Shown here piece by piece: positions 9,293 through 18,057 of a stretch of 64,000 bases of DNA (its first letter is position 1; the number at the start of each line of letters is the position of its first letter). Source of the DNA: Acidimicrobiales bacterium (GTDB lineage Bacteria > Actinomycetota > Acidimicrobiia > Acidimicrobiales > Aldehydirespiratoraceae); contig JAQWMR010000016.1 of NCBI GenBank assembly GCA_029246685.1, positions 124,001-188,000 of the forward strand. Reading direction: 5' to 3'. The notes below the pieces were generated by a model. The model searched no databases. It was not told where the DNA came from and saw nothing but the letters and a program-made list of their open reading frames with translations. The position numbers were made by a program, and so were the translations under genes.

Positions 9293-9811
9293 GTGATCAA
9301 TCGCGTCGGCGTGTACCCCGGTTCGTTCAACCCGCCGACCCGCGCGCACTTGGAGATCGCGCTCGCCGCGCGAGACACGCACGGGCTCGTGCGTGTCGAC
9401 TTCGCCATCAGCGCGGTCGCGCTCGGAAAGTCCGACGTCGCCCGTCCCACGTTCGACGAACGCGTCGAAGTCATCCACGCCTCGATCGAGGGAGTGGACG
9501 GCCTCGGCGTTCTCATCACCGAGGCTCAGCTCATCGCCGACATCGCCCATGGATACGACATCGTCGTCATGGGCGCCGACAAGTGGACGCAGGTCAATGA
9601 TCCCGCCTGGTACGGAGACGATCACGCCGCCCGCGACGCCGCACTCGCCCGTCTCCCAGGGCTCGCACTGGCGCCACGTCCGCCCCACGCTATCCCCGAC
9701 GAGCATCGTCTTCCCGTCGCCGACGACCTCCTCGAGATCAGCTCGTCGGCCGCTCGCGCCGGCCGCACCGAGTGGATGACCGACGCCGCCCGCACCAGCG
9801 GCCACTGGTAA
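9293..9811 (+). CDS. NadD/CoaD-like nucleotidyltransferase
   Basis: A 172-residue cytidylyltransferase-fold protein. The nucleotide-binding signature is GSFNPPTRAHLEIA (residues 9-22, the T/HxxH motif), and the late ISSSAAR matches the ISSTxxR phosphate motif. MGADKW near the middle is the NadD-type GxDKW element. This would transfer an adenylyl or cytidylyl group; NadD (nicotinate mononucleotide adenylyltransferase) is the closest pattern, but the protein lacks some NadD substrate residues I would expect, so I give no symbol. It diverges from the ilvB leader. Confidence 0.65.
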   Translation: MINRVGVYPGSFNPPTRAHLEIALAARDTHGLVRVDFAISAVALGKSDVARPTFDERVEVIHASIEGVDGLGVLITEAQLIADIAHGYDIVVMGADKWTQVNDPAWYGDDHAARDAALARLPGLALAPRPPHAIPDEHRLPVADDLLEISSSAARAGRTEWMTDAARTSGHW

Positions 9812-9823
9812 ACCAAACCCCCG

Positions 9824-9870
9824 TTCTGGTGCACCAAACCTGTCGAACTGACACTCCTCGTGCACCAGAA
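9824..9870. repeat. 11-bp perfect inverted repeat, possible terminator
   Basis: TTCTGGTGCAC at 9824-9834 pairs exactly with GTGCACCAGAA at 9860-9870 across a 25-base loop, with further CCCG/CGGG complementarity outside. It sits between two convergent genes; there is no T-run. Confidence 0.45.
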
Positions 9871-9890
9871 GAACGACGGGTTGTGCAGGG

Positions 9891-10850
9891 TCAGCGGTGG
9901 GCGATCGTGAGGGTGGTCATGTCGTCGACGAGGGGGACCGACGAAATCACGGTGAAGCCGGCGGTGGTGAGCATCGAGGCGACGTCGTCGATCGTGCGGC
10001 TCACGTGGCCGGGGACGAAGACGGCGTGTTGGAGCGACCAGGCGGCCACGAGGGAGCCGCCGCCGAGCATGAAGTCGTGGACCGCGATCCAGCGGACCCG
10101 GCGCGCGAACAGTTGCTCGAGGAGCGGCTGGTGGACCTCGCCGGGGACAGACGACAGCAGGTAACTGAGCACGACGCCGTCGTAGTCGCCGTCCGGCCAG
10201 GTCGCCGGGTCGAGGGCGCTGCCGGGAAGGAACCGGACGCCCGCCTGCGGTGGCGCCGACGCGACCACGGGGTCGAGGTCGACGATGTCGACCTCCACGT
10301 CGTGGCGACTCGCGATCGCGGCTGCGACGGCCCCCCAGCCTCCGCCGAGGTCCAGCACCGGGCCTGTGGGCTCGATGGCGCGGGCGATGCCGCGGCCCGG
10401 GAGCACCGAGCCCGAGAACTGCGACGCCTGATACTTCCGGGCCTCTTGATCGTCGGCGAACCACGCCTCGTACCCGCCTCGCTCGGCCGGCTCCCGAAGA
10501 ACCCGTGCCAGTTCATTCACGCCGGGCCGTCCCAACATCAGCCGGGGCGTCATCTGATCGATGATCTGACCCCCGAGGTACTCCGCGTAGGAGCCCTCCC
10601 CCGTCAGCAGCACGTCCAACGGCTCGACCAGCGACCACACGCCATCGTTCTCGACGACCACACCGACATCGGCGAGAACCAGCAGCCATGTCGACGTGAT
10701 CCCCTGGTCGGGATACTCGTCGGCGAGATCCGCGACGGTCGCCGGCAGCCGGTCGAACAAGCCCAACGTGCTGGCCGTCAGCACCGACCACGAGCTGATG
10801 TATCCGTAGGCGACGTGGTTGAGCGAGCGAGCAGCGGCGGCGACGTCCAT
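9891..10850 (-). CDS. SAM-dependent O-methyltransferase family protein
   Basis: A 319-residue protein with an N-terminal winged-helix/dimerisation region (residues 1-85) and a class I methyltransferase domain. Motif I is LDLGGGWGAVAAAIA (near residue 166), the acidic end of strand 2 is VDIVDLDPV, and the C-terminal part contains the HDFMLGGG segment typical of plant-type/antibiotic O-methyltransferases. Substrate is unknown. It lies 14 bases downstream of two membrane acyltransferase genes on the same strand, so it may modify a related surface or secondary metabolite. Confidence 0.7.
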   Translation of the reverse strand: MDVAAAARSLNHVAYGYISSWSVLTASTLGLFDRLPATVADLADEYPDQGITSTWLLVLADVGVVVENDGVWSLVEPLDVLLTGEGSYAEYLGGQIIDQMTPRLMLGRPGVNELARVLREPAERGGYEAWFADDQEARKYQASQFSGSVLPGRGIARAIEPTGPVLDLGGGWGAVAAAIASRHDVEVDIVDLDPVVASAPPQAGVRFLPGSALDPATWPDGDYDGVVLSYLLSSVPGEVHQPLLEQLFARRVRWIAVHDFMLGGGSLVAAWSLQHAVFVPGHVSRTIDDVASMLTTAGFTVISSVPLVDDMTTLTIAHR

Positions 10851-10864
10851 GAACGCCGAGTATG

Positions 10865-12946
10865 TCAGCTCGACTTCGCGCCGATCTGGTCGAACAGCCA
10901 GGGGATGATCTCGTCGAGCCCACTGTCGCTGATGTGCACGCCATCGTCTCGACGCGAGAGCTCCTGGTCACTGCCGATCGGACCGACCCAGCTCGGAAAG
11001 TCCACCATCGTCACCGAATCACCGGCGGCGTCGGCCAACCCACCGACGATGTCGTTGAGGGCCTCGATCCGGGCCGGATCGTTCTGGGCCGCGAGCTCCC
11101 GGTTCAGCGGCGCGCCCTCGAGGATGTAAAGAGACGCGCCGCCGCTCGTCAGGAGATCGATCGCCTCTTGGAACTCGGCGCGGGCGTAGTCGTCGAACAC
11201 CGGCTCACCGACGTTGGTCCACTGATCGTCGTTGAGGCCGGGCACCAGGCGATCGGTGACGTCCCATGGCGAGATGTGGGTGACGACGATGTGCGGCTGG
11301 AACTCGTTCAGGATCGTGGGCCAGGACACGACGTCGTACTCGGTCACAACATCGGGATCGACCGGGTCGGCCCAATCCGAACAGGTGTCGCCGACCGGCC
11401 CTTCAAGGCCTTCCGGCACGCGCTTCAAACCCTCGCGAATGGTGCCGCATCCGATGTGCGCCTCGTTGAATGCGACGATGCCTGCGTCGGGATTCTCGAG
11501 TGTCCAGTCGACGAGCGCGACCCCGACCTGGTCCATCACGGAGTCCCCTACCACGAGGATCCGGATGGTCTCCGGCTCGGCCGGAGCGGGCACGTCATCG
11601 ATCTCTGCGCCGAGGTCGGATTCGGCCGGCGCGGCGCCGAGCCCGTCAGTCGGTTCCGCAGCGGTCACGGTGTCGACGATGACGATGCGCTCGGTGATCT
11701 CCGGTGGCACTCGGATGTGAGCGAAAAGAAGACCTCCAAGGATCACGACAACCGCTGTCGCGCCCGCGAAGGCGCCAGCCGACGACACCAGAGCGCGCCG
11801 AGAGATTGGCCAGGTGCGTTTGACGAACGGCTGCTCGATCAGATGGAACGACGCGACCGACACCAGCACGGTGAGCGTAAGATGGAACGCAAGCAGCGGG
11901 TAGCCAGTGATGTTCTCCGTGCCGAACAGCGCGCCGGCTCGGCCCGGCGTCACGAGCAGATAGATCGGCCAGTGGTACAGGTACAGCCCGTAGCTGATCC
12001 GGCCGGCGTAGCGGAACGGGGGCGAGGCGAAGAGGCGGTGAAGTGGGCTCCACGGCGCGTCCTGCGAGAGCCCGAACATCGCGAGCCCGGCCGCGGCCGC
12101 GATCAGCAGGAACCCGCCGTTCTCGAAGAGCCAGGCGTCTCGCTCGCTGACGGTGAGGACAGCCCAGAGGTGGATCGCCGTCGCGGGATATGCCATTGCA
12201 GCCGCGGTTCGGGTGCCGGTGGACGTCCGAACCCCGCCGTAGAGGTTGACCGCGAGCGCGATCGCGATGCCGACGAAGAGCGCTTGCGCCCGGGTGTCGG
12301 TGCCGTAGTAGGCCCGGCTCGGGTCCTCGCCCTCCACGTGAACGCGCATCATCCACCACGCCGACGCCAATGCGCCGAGGACCGAGATGCCGAGCAGGAT
12401 CTCGCGGCCCCGGCGACCACCCCAGCGGAGTCCGGCGATCAGGAACAGCGGGGCGAACAGGTAGAACTGCTCCTCGATCGCGAACGACCAGACGTGCTTC
12501 AGCGGCGACGGCGCGCCGAACTGCTCGAAGTACGAGACGTCGGCTGCGATCTCATGCCAGTTCGCGCTGTAGGTCAGCGCGGACACGATCGCTCCCGTCC
12601 AGCGATCGATGATCTCGGGGTCGTTGACGATCGCGAGGTAGATACTCAAGAAGCCGAGCACCAGGAACAGCGCGGGAAACAGCCGCCGGATCCGCCGACC
12701 GGCGTAGGCGCCCAGGTTGATCTCGCCCGTGCCGTCCCATTCCTTCAGGGCAATGGTGACGATCAGGTAGCTCGAGAGCACGAAGAAGAGATCGAGGCTC
12801 AGGATGCCGCCGGGAACGATGTCCGGGCCGCCCTGAATCGATGACGGACGGGCGTGGTAGAGCAGCGGCCCCATGACCACCCAGAAGCCCCGCATTCCAT
12901 CGAATGTGGGGATGTAGCCGAGGCGAGGCCGCACCGGGGCGGTCAC
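10865..12946 (-). CDS. Membrane acyltransferase (OafA/YrhL type) with SGNH domain
   Basis: A 693-residue protein: an N-terminal acyltransferase-3 domain of about 10 membrane segments (YIPTFDGMRGFWVV, LSLDLFFVLSSYLI, GRRIRRLFPALF, SFAIEEQFYLFAPLF) followed by a periplasmic SGNH esterase-like domain (VVGDSVMDQVG; C-terminal DDGVHISDSG gives the Asp/His pair). Such proteins O-acetylate surface glycans or peptidoglycan. The frame opens 9 codons earlier, but the GTG at 12944-12946 overlaps the upstream stop as GTGA, so I start there. It is a paralogue of the gene just upstream. Confidence 0.82.
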   Translation of the reverse strand: MTAPVRPRLGYIPTFDGMRGFWVVMGPLLYHARPSSIQGGPDIVPGGILSLDLFFVLSSYLIVTIALKEWDGTGEINLGAYAGRRIRRLFPALFLVLGFLSIYLAIVNDPEIIDRWTGAIVSALTYSANWHEIAADVSYFEQFGAPSPLKHVWSFAIEEQFYLFAPLFLIAGLRWGGRRGREILLGISVLGALASAWWMMRVHVEGEDPSRAYYGTDTRAQALFVGIAIALAVNLYGGVRTSTGTRTAAAMAYPATAIHLWAVLTVSERDAWLFENGGFLLIAAAAGLAMFGLSQDAPWSPLHRLFASPPFRYAGRISYGLYLYHWPIYLLVTPGRAGALFGTENITGYPLLAFHLTLTVLVSVASFHLIEQPFVKRTWPISRRALVSSAGAFAGATAVVVILGGLLFAHIRVPPEITERIVIVDTVTAAEPTDGLGAAPAESDLGAEIDDVPAPAEPETIRILVVGDSVMDQVGVALVDWTLENPDAGIVAFNEAHIGCGTIREGLKRVPEGLEGPVGDTCSDWADPVDPDVVTEYDVVSWPTILNEFQPHIVVTHISPWDVTDRLVPGLNDDQWTNVGEPVFDDYARAEFQEAIDLLTSGGASLYILEGAPLNRELAAQNDPARIEALNDIVGGLADAAGDSVTMVDFPSWVGPIGSDQELSRRDDGVHISDSGLDEIIPWLFDQIGAKSS

Positions 12947-15066
12947 GACAGACCCATCTCCTCGAGGAGCCACGGCGCGATCTCGTCGAGACCCGCTTGG
13001 GTGAGATGGACGCCGTCGTCGCGTAGGTCTGCATCGCGGGCCTCACCGACGGGCCCGATCCAGCTCGGGTAGTCGAGCTGCGTGATCGACGCGCCGGTCT
13101 CGCCCACGACGGCGTCGATTGCCTGCGTCACGAGATCGTTGGCACCGTCCACCCGAGCCTGATGATCGATCGGGAGCTGCGCCCGGTTCAGGTACGGCGA
13201 CATCATCCAGTACACCTCGGCGCCGCTCGCGCTCAGGACCGCATTGGCCTGGTTGTACTCGGCCAGGAAGTACTCGTCGTAGCTCGGGTCACCGACGGAC
13301 ACCCAGTCGTCGGCGACGCCTGGAACGATTCGGTCGGCCACGTCCCATGACGACACGTGAGCCAGGACCACGTCGGGCTGGAAGAGATCGATCGCGGTCG
13401 GCCAGGAGATCACTTCGGTGTCGGCGACCTCGTGCGGCGCAACTGGCACGTTCCAGTTGGAACAGATGTCGCCGACCGGTCCCTCGTCGGTCTCGTTGAC
13501 CCGTTTCTCGCCGTACCGCACCACGCCGCAGCCGAGGTGGCTCTCGTTGAACACGACGATCTCGAGGTCGTTGTCCTCGCCCCAGTAGTGCAGCGCCCAT
13601 CCGATCTGTGCCGACACCGAGTCGCCGACGACGAGGAGGCGAGTCGCGCCGTCATCGGCGGCGTTCAGGGCGACGTCGTTATCGATCTCGCCGCCCTCAT
13701 CGGCACCCGCGATCTGGTCCTCGCCGAAGTCGGCGACCACATCCGAATCCGGTACGGCGGCCACCGGGATCTCGATGAACACCTGCTCGCGGTCGTTCGG
13801 ACGGTCGGAGTTCGCCCACAGCAGGCCAACCAGGATCGCGATGATGGCGATCGACCCCGCGAGCAAGCCGTTGCGAAGATCGAGCTTCGCTCCCGTCCAT
13901 GGGAACTTCCGCTTGGTGAACGGCTGTTCGATCAGGTGGAACGATGTGATCGCAACAGCGAACGTGATCACGAGATGGATCGAGAGCAGGACGTAGCTGC
14001 TCGGGTTGTCGATCGAGGTCCACCGCTCCGCTCGTTCGGGGGTGACCAGGAGGTAGACAGGCCAGTGGTAGAGGTAGAGCCCGTAGCTGATTTTCCCGAC
14101 GTAGATGAACGGCCGGGACTCGAAGATTCGATGAAGCGGGCTCCACGGCGCGGGTTGGGAGAGGCCGTGCAGGATGATCGCCGACATCACCGCCGCGAGG
14201 AGGAAGCCACCGTTCTCGAACATCCACGCGTCACGCTCTGAGACGTTGAGGACGGCCCAGAAGAACCAGGCAGTGGCGGGGTACGCGAGGACCGCCGCGA
14301 GTTTCGAATTGAGCGCTTTGCGAACCGGCCCCCACATTCGCACCATGACCGCCATCGCGATGCCGACGAAGAACGCCTGCGCCCGCGTGTCGGTGCCGTA
14401 GTACGCCCGGCTGATCGAGTCCGCGTCGACGTGGACCCGAGCCATCCACCATGCGGAGAGAAGCGCACCGGCGATGGACGTCGTGAGCAGTGCCTGGCGG
14501 AATCGCTGCGGGAACCAGCGGTGGAGGGCGATGATGAACAGCGGCGCGAACAGGTAGAACTGCTCTTCGATCGAGAACGACCAGACGTGCTTGAGCGGCG
14601 ACGGGTTGTTCCACTGCTCGAAGTAGTCGACGCCGCTGCCGATCTCGTACCAGTTCGCGACGTAGAGCAGCGCCGAGACCATCGCACCGGTCCAACGGGG
14701 AACCAGCTCAGGGTCGCTGAGCGCCAAGTAGATGGCGAGGAAGGCGATGAGAGTGAAGAGCGCGGGGAAGAGCCGGCGGATCCGACGACCGGCGTAGGCC
14801 GGCAGGTCGATCCGTCCGGTCGACTCGATCTCGTTCAGCGCGATGCCGGTGATGAGATAGCTCGACAGGACGAAAAACATGTCCACGCCCAGGATGCCGC
14901 CGGGGAGGATGTCAGGGCCGCCGGGAACGCTCTCGGGGCGGGCGTGGTACAGCAGCGGACCGAACACCACCCAGAAGCCCCGCATGCCGTCCAGCGCGGG
15001 GATGTATCTGAACCGTTTGCGCGCCTCGGCCGCGTCGGGCGCGGTCTGGGTGGTCGAGTCGGTCAC
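12943..15066 (-). CDS. Membrane acyltransferase (OafA/YrhL type) with SGNH domain
   Basis: A 707-residue paralogue of the downstream gene, with the same order: acyltransferase-3 domain (YIPALDGMRGFWVV, GVDMFFVLSSYLITG, GRRIRRLFPALF, SFSIEEQFYLFAPLF) and a C-terminal SGNH domain (VVGDSVSAQIG, DDGVHLTQAG). The tandem duplication with 4-base overlap suggests that both act on the same glycan or on successive positions. GTG start 15066 has a GAGAG-type ribosome site; a TAGCGT about 45 bases upstream could be the promoter. It diverges from the MATE gene. Confidence 0.83.
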   Translation of the reverse strand: MTDSTTQTAPDAAEARKRFRYIPALDGMRGFWVVFGPLLYHARPESVPGGPDILPGGILGVDMFFVLSSYLITGIALNEIESTGRIDLPAYAGRRIRRLFPALFTLIAFLAIYLALSDPELVPRWTGAMVSALLYVANWYEIGSGVDYFEQWNNPSPLKHVWSFSIEEQFYLFAPLFIIALHRWFPQRFRQALLTTSIAGALLSAWWMARVHVDADSISRAYYGTDTRAQAFFVGIAMAVMVRMWGPVRKALNSKLAAVLAYPATAWFFWAVLNVSERDAWMFENGGFLLAAVMSAIILHGLSQPAPWSPLHRIFESRPFIYVGKISYGLYLYHWPVYLLVTPERAERWTSIDNPSSYVLLSIHLVITFAVAITSFHLIEQPFTKRKFPWTGAKLDLRNGLLAGSIAIIAILVGLLWANSDRPNDREQVFIEIPVAAVPDSDVVADFGEDQIAGADEGGEIDNDVALNAADDGATRLLVVGDSVSAQIGWALHYWGEDNDLEIVVFNESHLGCGVVRYGEKRVNETDEGPVGDICSNWNVPVAPHEVADTEVISWPTAIDLFQPDVVLAHVSSWDVADRIVPGVADDWVSVGDPSYDEYFLAEYNQANAVLSASGAEVYWMMSPYLNRAQLPIDHQARVDGANDLVTQAIDAVVGETGASITQLDYPSWIGPVGEARDADLRDDGVHLTQAGLDEIAPWLLEEMGLS

Positions 15067-15109
15067 GGCAGGGATCTCTCGGGCGGCGGATGCACGTCAG
15101 GTCGAGGCG

Positions 15110-15115
15110 ACGCTA
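15110..15115 (-). promoter_or_regulatory. Candidate -10 (TAGCGT) for the acyltransferase operon
   Basis: TAGCGT on the minus strand would start transcription near 15103, giving a 5' UTR of about 36 bases before GTG 15066. Confidence 0.3.
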
Positions 15116-15148
15116 GTGGCCCCAGCACCGCTGTGGACCAGACGGCAA

Positions 15149-15154
15149 TACCCT
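15149..15154 (+). promoter_or_regulatory. Leaderless -10 element TACCCT
   Basis: TACCCT ends 8 bases before the MATE ATG at 15163 and supports that start. Confidence 0.4.
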
Positions 15155-15162
15155 GCGACCCC

Positions 15163-16497
15163 ATGGACTCCCCGAGTCGACGCGCGTGGTGGACACCCGT
15201 CGACCGCGAGATTCTACGTCTGGCGTTCCCTGCACTGGGAGCCCTGATCGCCGAGCCGCTGTACATCCTCGCCGACACCGCAGTCGTCGGCCGACTCGGC
15301 ACCCCTCAACTCGGCGGCCTCGCCCTCGCCTCGTCGCTGCTGCTCATCAGCCACGCCGTGTTCATCTTTCTCGCCTACGGCACCACGTCCACGGTCGCAC
15401 GGCTGCTCGGCGCTGGTCAGCCGAGGCGCGCCGCCCATCAGGCGGTGCAGTCGCTGTGGTTCGCCGGCCTCGTGGGCGTCGGCCTTGTTGTTGCCGGCCT
15501 GCTCGCCGGTCCGTCGCTGATCGGCGCGTTGGGAGGAAGCGGCGCCGTCGCCACCAACGCCGAGGTGTATCTGCGGATCTCCCTCTTCGGGCTCCCGGCG
15601 ATACTGATCGGACTCGCCGGCGTGGGCTACCTGCGCGGCCTGCAGGACACGGCCCGGCCCTTCTACGTCGCGCTCGCGACCGCGCTACTCAACCTCGTGC
15701 TCGAACTCGTTCTGATCTACGGCTTCGACCAGGGCATCGGGGCGTCGGCGCTGTCCACAGTGGTCGCCCAGTGGGTGGCGGCGGGCGTCTTCGTGCTGTG
15801 GATTCGGACCGCGGTCTCCGAGCACGGCGTCTCGCTGGCGCCCGACGTCGCGATGATCCGAGAGCTCGCGGGCGACGGCTTCGACCTCTTCCTTAGCACG
15901 GCGGCGCTGCGGGGTTCGCTGACGGTCACGATCGCCGTGGCTGCCCGAATCGGCGACGACGACCTGGCTGCGCACCAGATCGCGTTCGAGATCTGGAACC
16001 TGCTCGCGCTCACGCTCGACGCCGTCGCGATCGCCGCACAGGCGATGATCGGGCGCGAACTCGGCGCGGGCAACCCGACGCGGGCCCGCGCCCTCGGTCG
16101 GCGGATGACGCAGTGGGGCGTGAGCTGTGGGCTCCTGGTTGGGCTGGTCGTCCTCGCGACGTCGCCGCTGCTCCCCTACGTCTTCACCGAGGACGATGCC
16201 GTCATCGCGCTGACGACGTTCCTTCTCATTCACGTGGCCGTCGCCCAGCCCGTCGCCGGCGTGGTGTTCGCCCTCGACGGAATCCTCATCGGCGCCGGCG
16301 ACCTCCGCTACCTCGCGTGGGCGATGTGGGCCGCCGCTCTCGTGCTCATCGGCGGCGGCATGCTCGTCCTCGCCCTCGACGCAGGCATCGGCTGGCTCTG
16401 GTTCTGCCTCCACGCCTGGATCGTCACCCGCGCCATCACCCTCCTCGCACGTTTCCGCACCCCCGCCTGGCAAGTGGTCGGCGCCACCCGCCGCTAA
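15163..16497 (+). CDS. MATE-family efflux transporter (DinF-like)
   Basis: A 444-residue integral membrane protein with 12 hydrophobic segments in two homologous halves. The N-terminal LAFPALGALIAEPLYILADTAVVGRLG and the repeated GYLRGLQDTARPF / AAQAMIGRELGAGN elements match the DinF branch of the MATE family, which exports cationic compounds using H+ or Na+ gradients. The open frame continues far upstream; the ATG at 15163 is chosen because the conserved N-terminus begins there and a TACCCT lies 8 bases before it. It converges on gatB across a repeat-containing spacer. Confidence 0.85.
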   Translation: MDSPSRRAWWTPVDREILRLAFPALGALIAEPLYILADTAVVGRLGTPQLGGLALASSLLLISHAVFIFLAYGTTSTVARLLGAGQPRRAAHQAVQSLWFAGLVGVGLVVAGLLAGPSLIGALGGSGAVATNAEVYLRISLFGLPAILIGLAGVGYLRGLQDTARPFYVALATALLNLVLELVLIYGFDQGIGASALSTVVAQWVAAGVFVLWIRTAVSEHGVSLAPDVAMIRELAGDGFDLFLSTAALRGSLTVTIAVAARIGDDDLAAHQIAFEIWNLLALTLDAVAIAAQAMIGRELGAGNPTRARALGRRMTQWGVSCGLLVGLVVLATSPLLPYVFTEDDAVIALTTFLLIHVAVAQPVAGVVFALDGILIGAGDLRYLAWAMWAAALVLIGGGMLVLALDAGIGWLWFCLHAWIVTRAITLLARFRTPAWQVVGATRR

Positions 16498-16499
16498 CC

Positions 16500-16529
16500 G
16501 CTGCAGTTGGGGTCAGACCCCCGCTGCAG
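16500..16529. repeat. GTCAGAC palindromic repeat, copy A1
   Basis: GGGGTCAGACCCC (16509-16521) is flanked by GCTGCAG on both sides and followed by TTTT. It lies between convergent MATE and gatB genes, so it may also act as a terminator. Confidence 0.6.
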
Positions 16530-16553
16530 TTTTGCTTCGCCGCGGGGAGACGC

Positions 16554-16580
16554 GATGAGTGTCTGAACCCGGTTGTCGCG
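16554..16580. repeat. GTCAGAC palindromic repeat, copy A2 (diverged)
   Basis: GATGAGTGTCTGAACCCGGTTGTCGCG shares GTGTCTGA and GGTTGTCGCG-like ends with the copy at 45943-45976, in the same orientation. Confidence 0.45.
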
Positions 16581-16581
16581 A

Positions 16582-18057
16582 TCAAGCAGACTTCTGGGCG
16601 AGGAGCTGGGCGACGGCTTTGCCGTCGGCCTGACCTTGCGTGGCCTTCATGATCTGGCCGGTGAAGAAGCCCTGCATCTTCTTCCGGTCGCCATCGTCGC
16701 CGCGCGAGAAGCGCGACCATTCGTCGGGGTGGTCGGCGATGAGCTGGTCGACAAGTGACTCGAGTTCACCGGTGTCCATCGCCTCGAAACCACGGGCGGC
16801 GGCAAGTGCGGCGGGATCGCCGCCCTTCTCGATGAGGTCGCCGAGGACCTGCTTGGCCTGGGTGGCGCTGAGATCTCCAGCCGACTCCATCTGAATCAAC
16901 GCGGTGAACGACTCGGCGGTGACGTTGGACCAGTCGTCGACGGCGAGGTCGTTGACCAGCCGGGTGACGACCTTGTCGCCGTCGGCGCCGGAATCGATCG
17001 CGACCATCGCCAGTTCGTCCTGACCTCGCTCGACCAGGATTCCGATCGCGTCGGCGTCAGCGTCAGATGCCGCGAGGAGCGCGGCACGCCGAGCGGCGGG
17101 AAGCATCGGCATCGAGGCGTCGATGGCGGCGATCTCTTCGCTGGACGGTTCGAGCGGCACGAGGTCCGGCTCCTGGAAGTATCGGTAGTCGTCCGCGTCC
17201 TCCTTGGAGCGACCGGACGTGGTGCGTCCGCCTTCTTCGTCCCAGTGGCGAGTCTCCTGATCCGGAGCGCCCGCGTTGGTCCAGAGGTCGATGTGGCGGC
17301 GAGCCTCGTAGTCGATGGCGCGGCCGAGCGACCGGACGGAGTTGATGTTCTTGATCTCGCAACGGGTCCGCAGCTCGTCAGATCCGTGGGGCCGCACGGA
17401 GACGTTGGCGTCGACGCGCATCGAGCCTTCCTCCATCCGAGCGTCGGACACACCGGTCGCGAGGAGAATGCCCCGCAGCTCCTCGACGTAGGCCTTCGCG
17501 TGCTCGATGGTTCGCACATCAGGCCGGCTCACGATCTCCACGAGCGGGACGCCGGCGCGGTTGTAGTCCACCAGCGAGTACTCGGCGTCGTTGATCCGAC
17601 CGCCGCCTCCGACATGGGTGGACTTGCCGGTGTCCTCTTCGATGTGGGCGCGCTCGATGCCGACCACGAAGCCGTCGCCGAGCTCGATCTTTCCGTCGCT
17701 GTTCGTCGGCTGGTCGTACTGCGTGGTCTGAAAGTCCTTCGGCATGTCGAGGTAGAAGTAGTTCTTCCTCGCCATGACAGACCGGTTCACGTCGCACCCG
17801 AGCGCACGGCCGAGGCGCATTGCGAGCGCGACGGCCGTTTCGTTCATGACGGGGAGCGATCCGGGGAGGCCCAGACAGGTCGGGCAGACGTTGGTGTTGG
17901 GCTCCGAGCCGAACTGGTTGGCACAACCACAGAAGAGCTTGGTGGCCGTGTCGAGCTCGACGTGGACCTCGAGGCCGACGACGAGCTCCCACCCGCCAGG
18001 CAGTGTCGGCTCGATCGGCGTGTCGTCGGTGGAGGCGGGGGCGACGAAGTCGGTCAC
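16582..18057 (-). CDS. gatB: Asp-tRNA(Asn)/Glu-tRNA(Gln) amidotransferase subunit B
   Basis: The 491-residue GatB binds misacylated tRNA and carries out the kinase/transamidase step of Gat[12 protein letters not shown] near residue 27 is the family signature; Zn-ligand Cys are at 43, 45, 58 and 61 (FCGCANQ, CPTCLG). The C-terminal YqeY-like tRNA-binding tail is complete, ending in VAQLLAQKS. The GTG start overlaps the gatA stop by 4 bases. Length is normal for the family. Confidence 0.97.
   Translation of the reverse strand: MTDFVAPASTDDTPIEPTLPGGWELVVGLEVHVELDTATKLFCGCANQFGSEPNTNVCPTCLGLPGSLPVMNETAVALAMRLGRALGCDVNRSVMARKNYFYLDMPKDFQTTQYDQPTNSDGKIELGDGFVVGIERAHIEEDTGKSTHVGGGGRINDAEYSLVDYNRAGVPLVEIVSRPDVRTIEHAKAYVEELRGILLATGVSDARMEEGSMRVDANVSVRPHGSDELRTRCEIKNINSVRSLGRAIDYEARRHIDLWTNAGAPDQETRHWDEEGGRTTSGRSKEDADDYRYFQEPDLVPLEPSSEEIAAIDASMPMLPAARRAALLAASDADADAIGILVERGQDELAMVAIDSGADGDKVVTRLVNDLAVDDWSNVTAESFTALIQMESAGDLSATQAKQVLGDLIEKGGDPAALAAARGFEAMDTGELESLVDQLIADHPDEWSRFSRGDDGDRKKMQGFFTGQIMKATQGQADGKAVAQLLAQKSA

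Noticed and set aside
10862-12844. A 660-codon plus-strand frame opposite the second acyltransferase gene, and similar long frames opposite ligA (24096-25544) and gatB (17245-18327).
   Set aside because: All are low-complexity Arg/Asp/Glu-rich shadows in the codon-complementary frame of well-supported genes.
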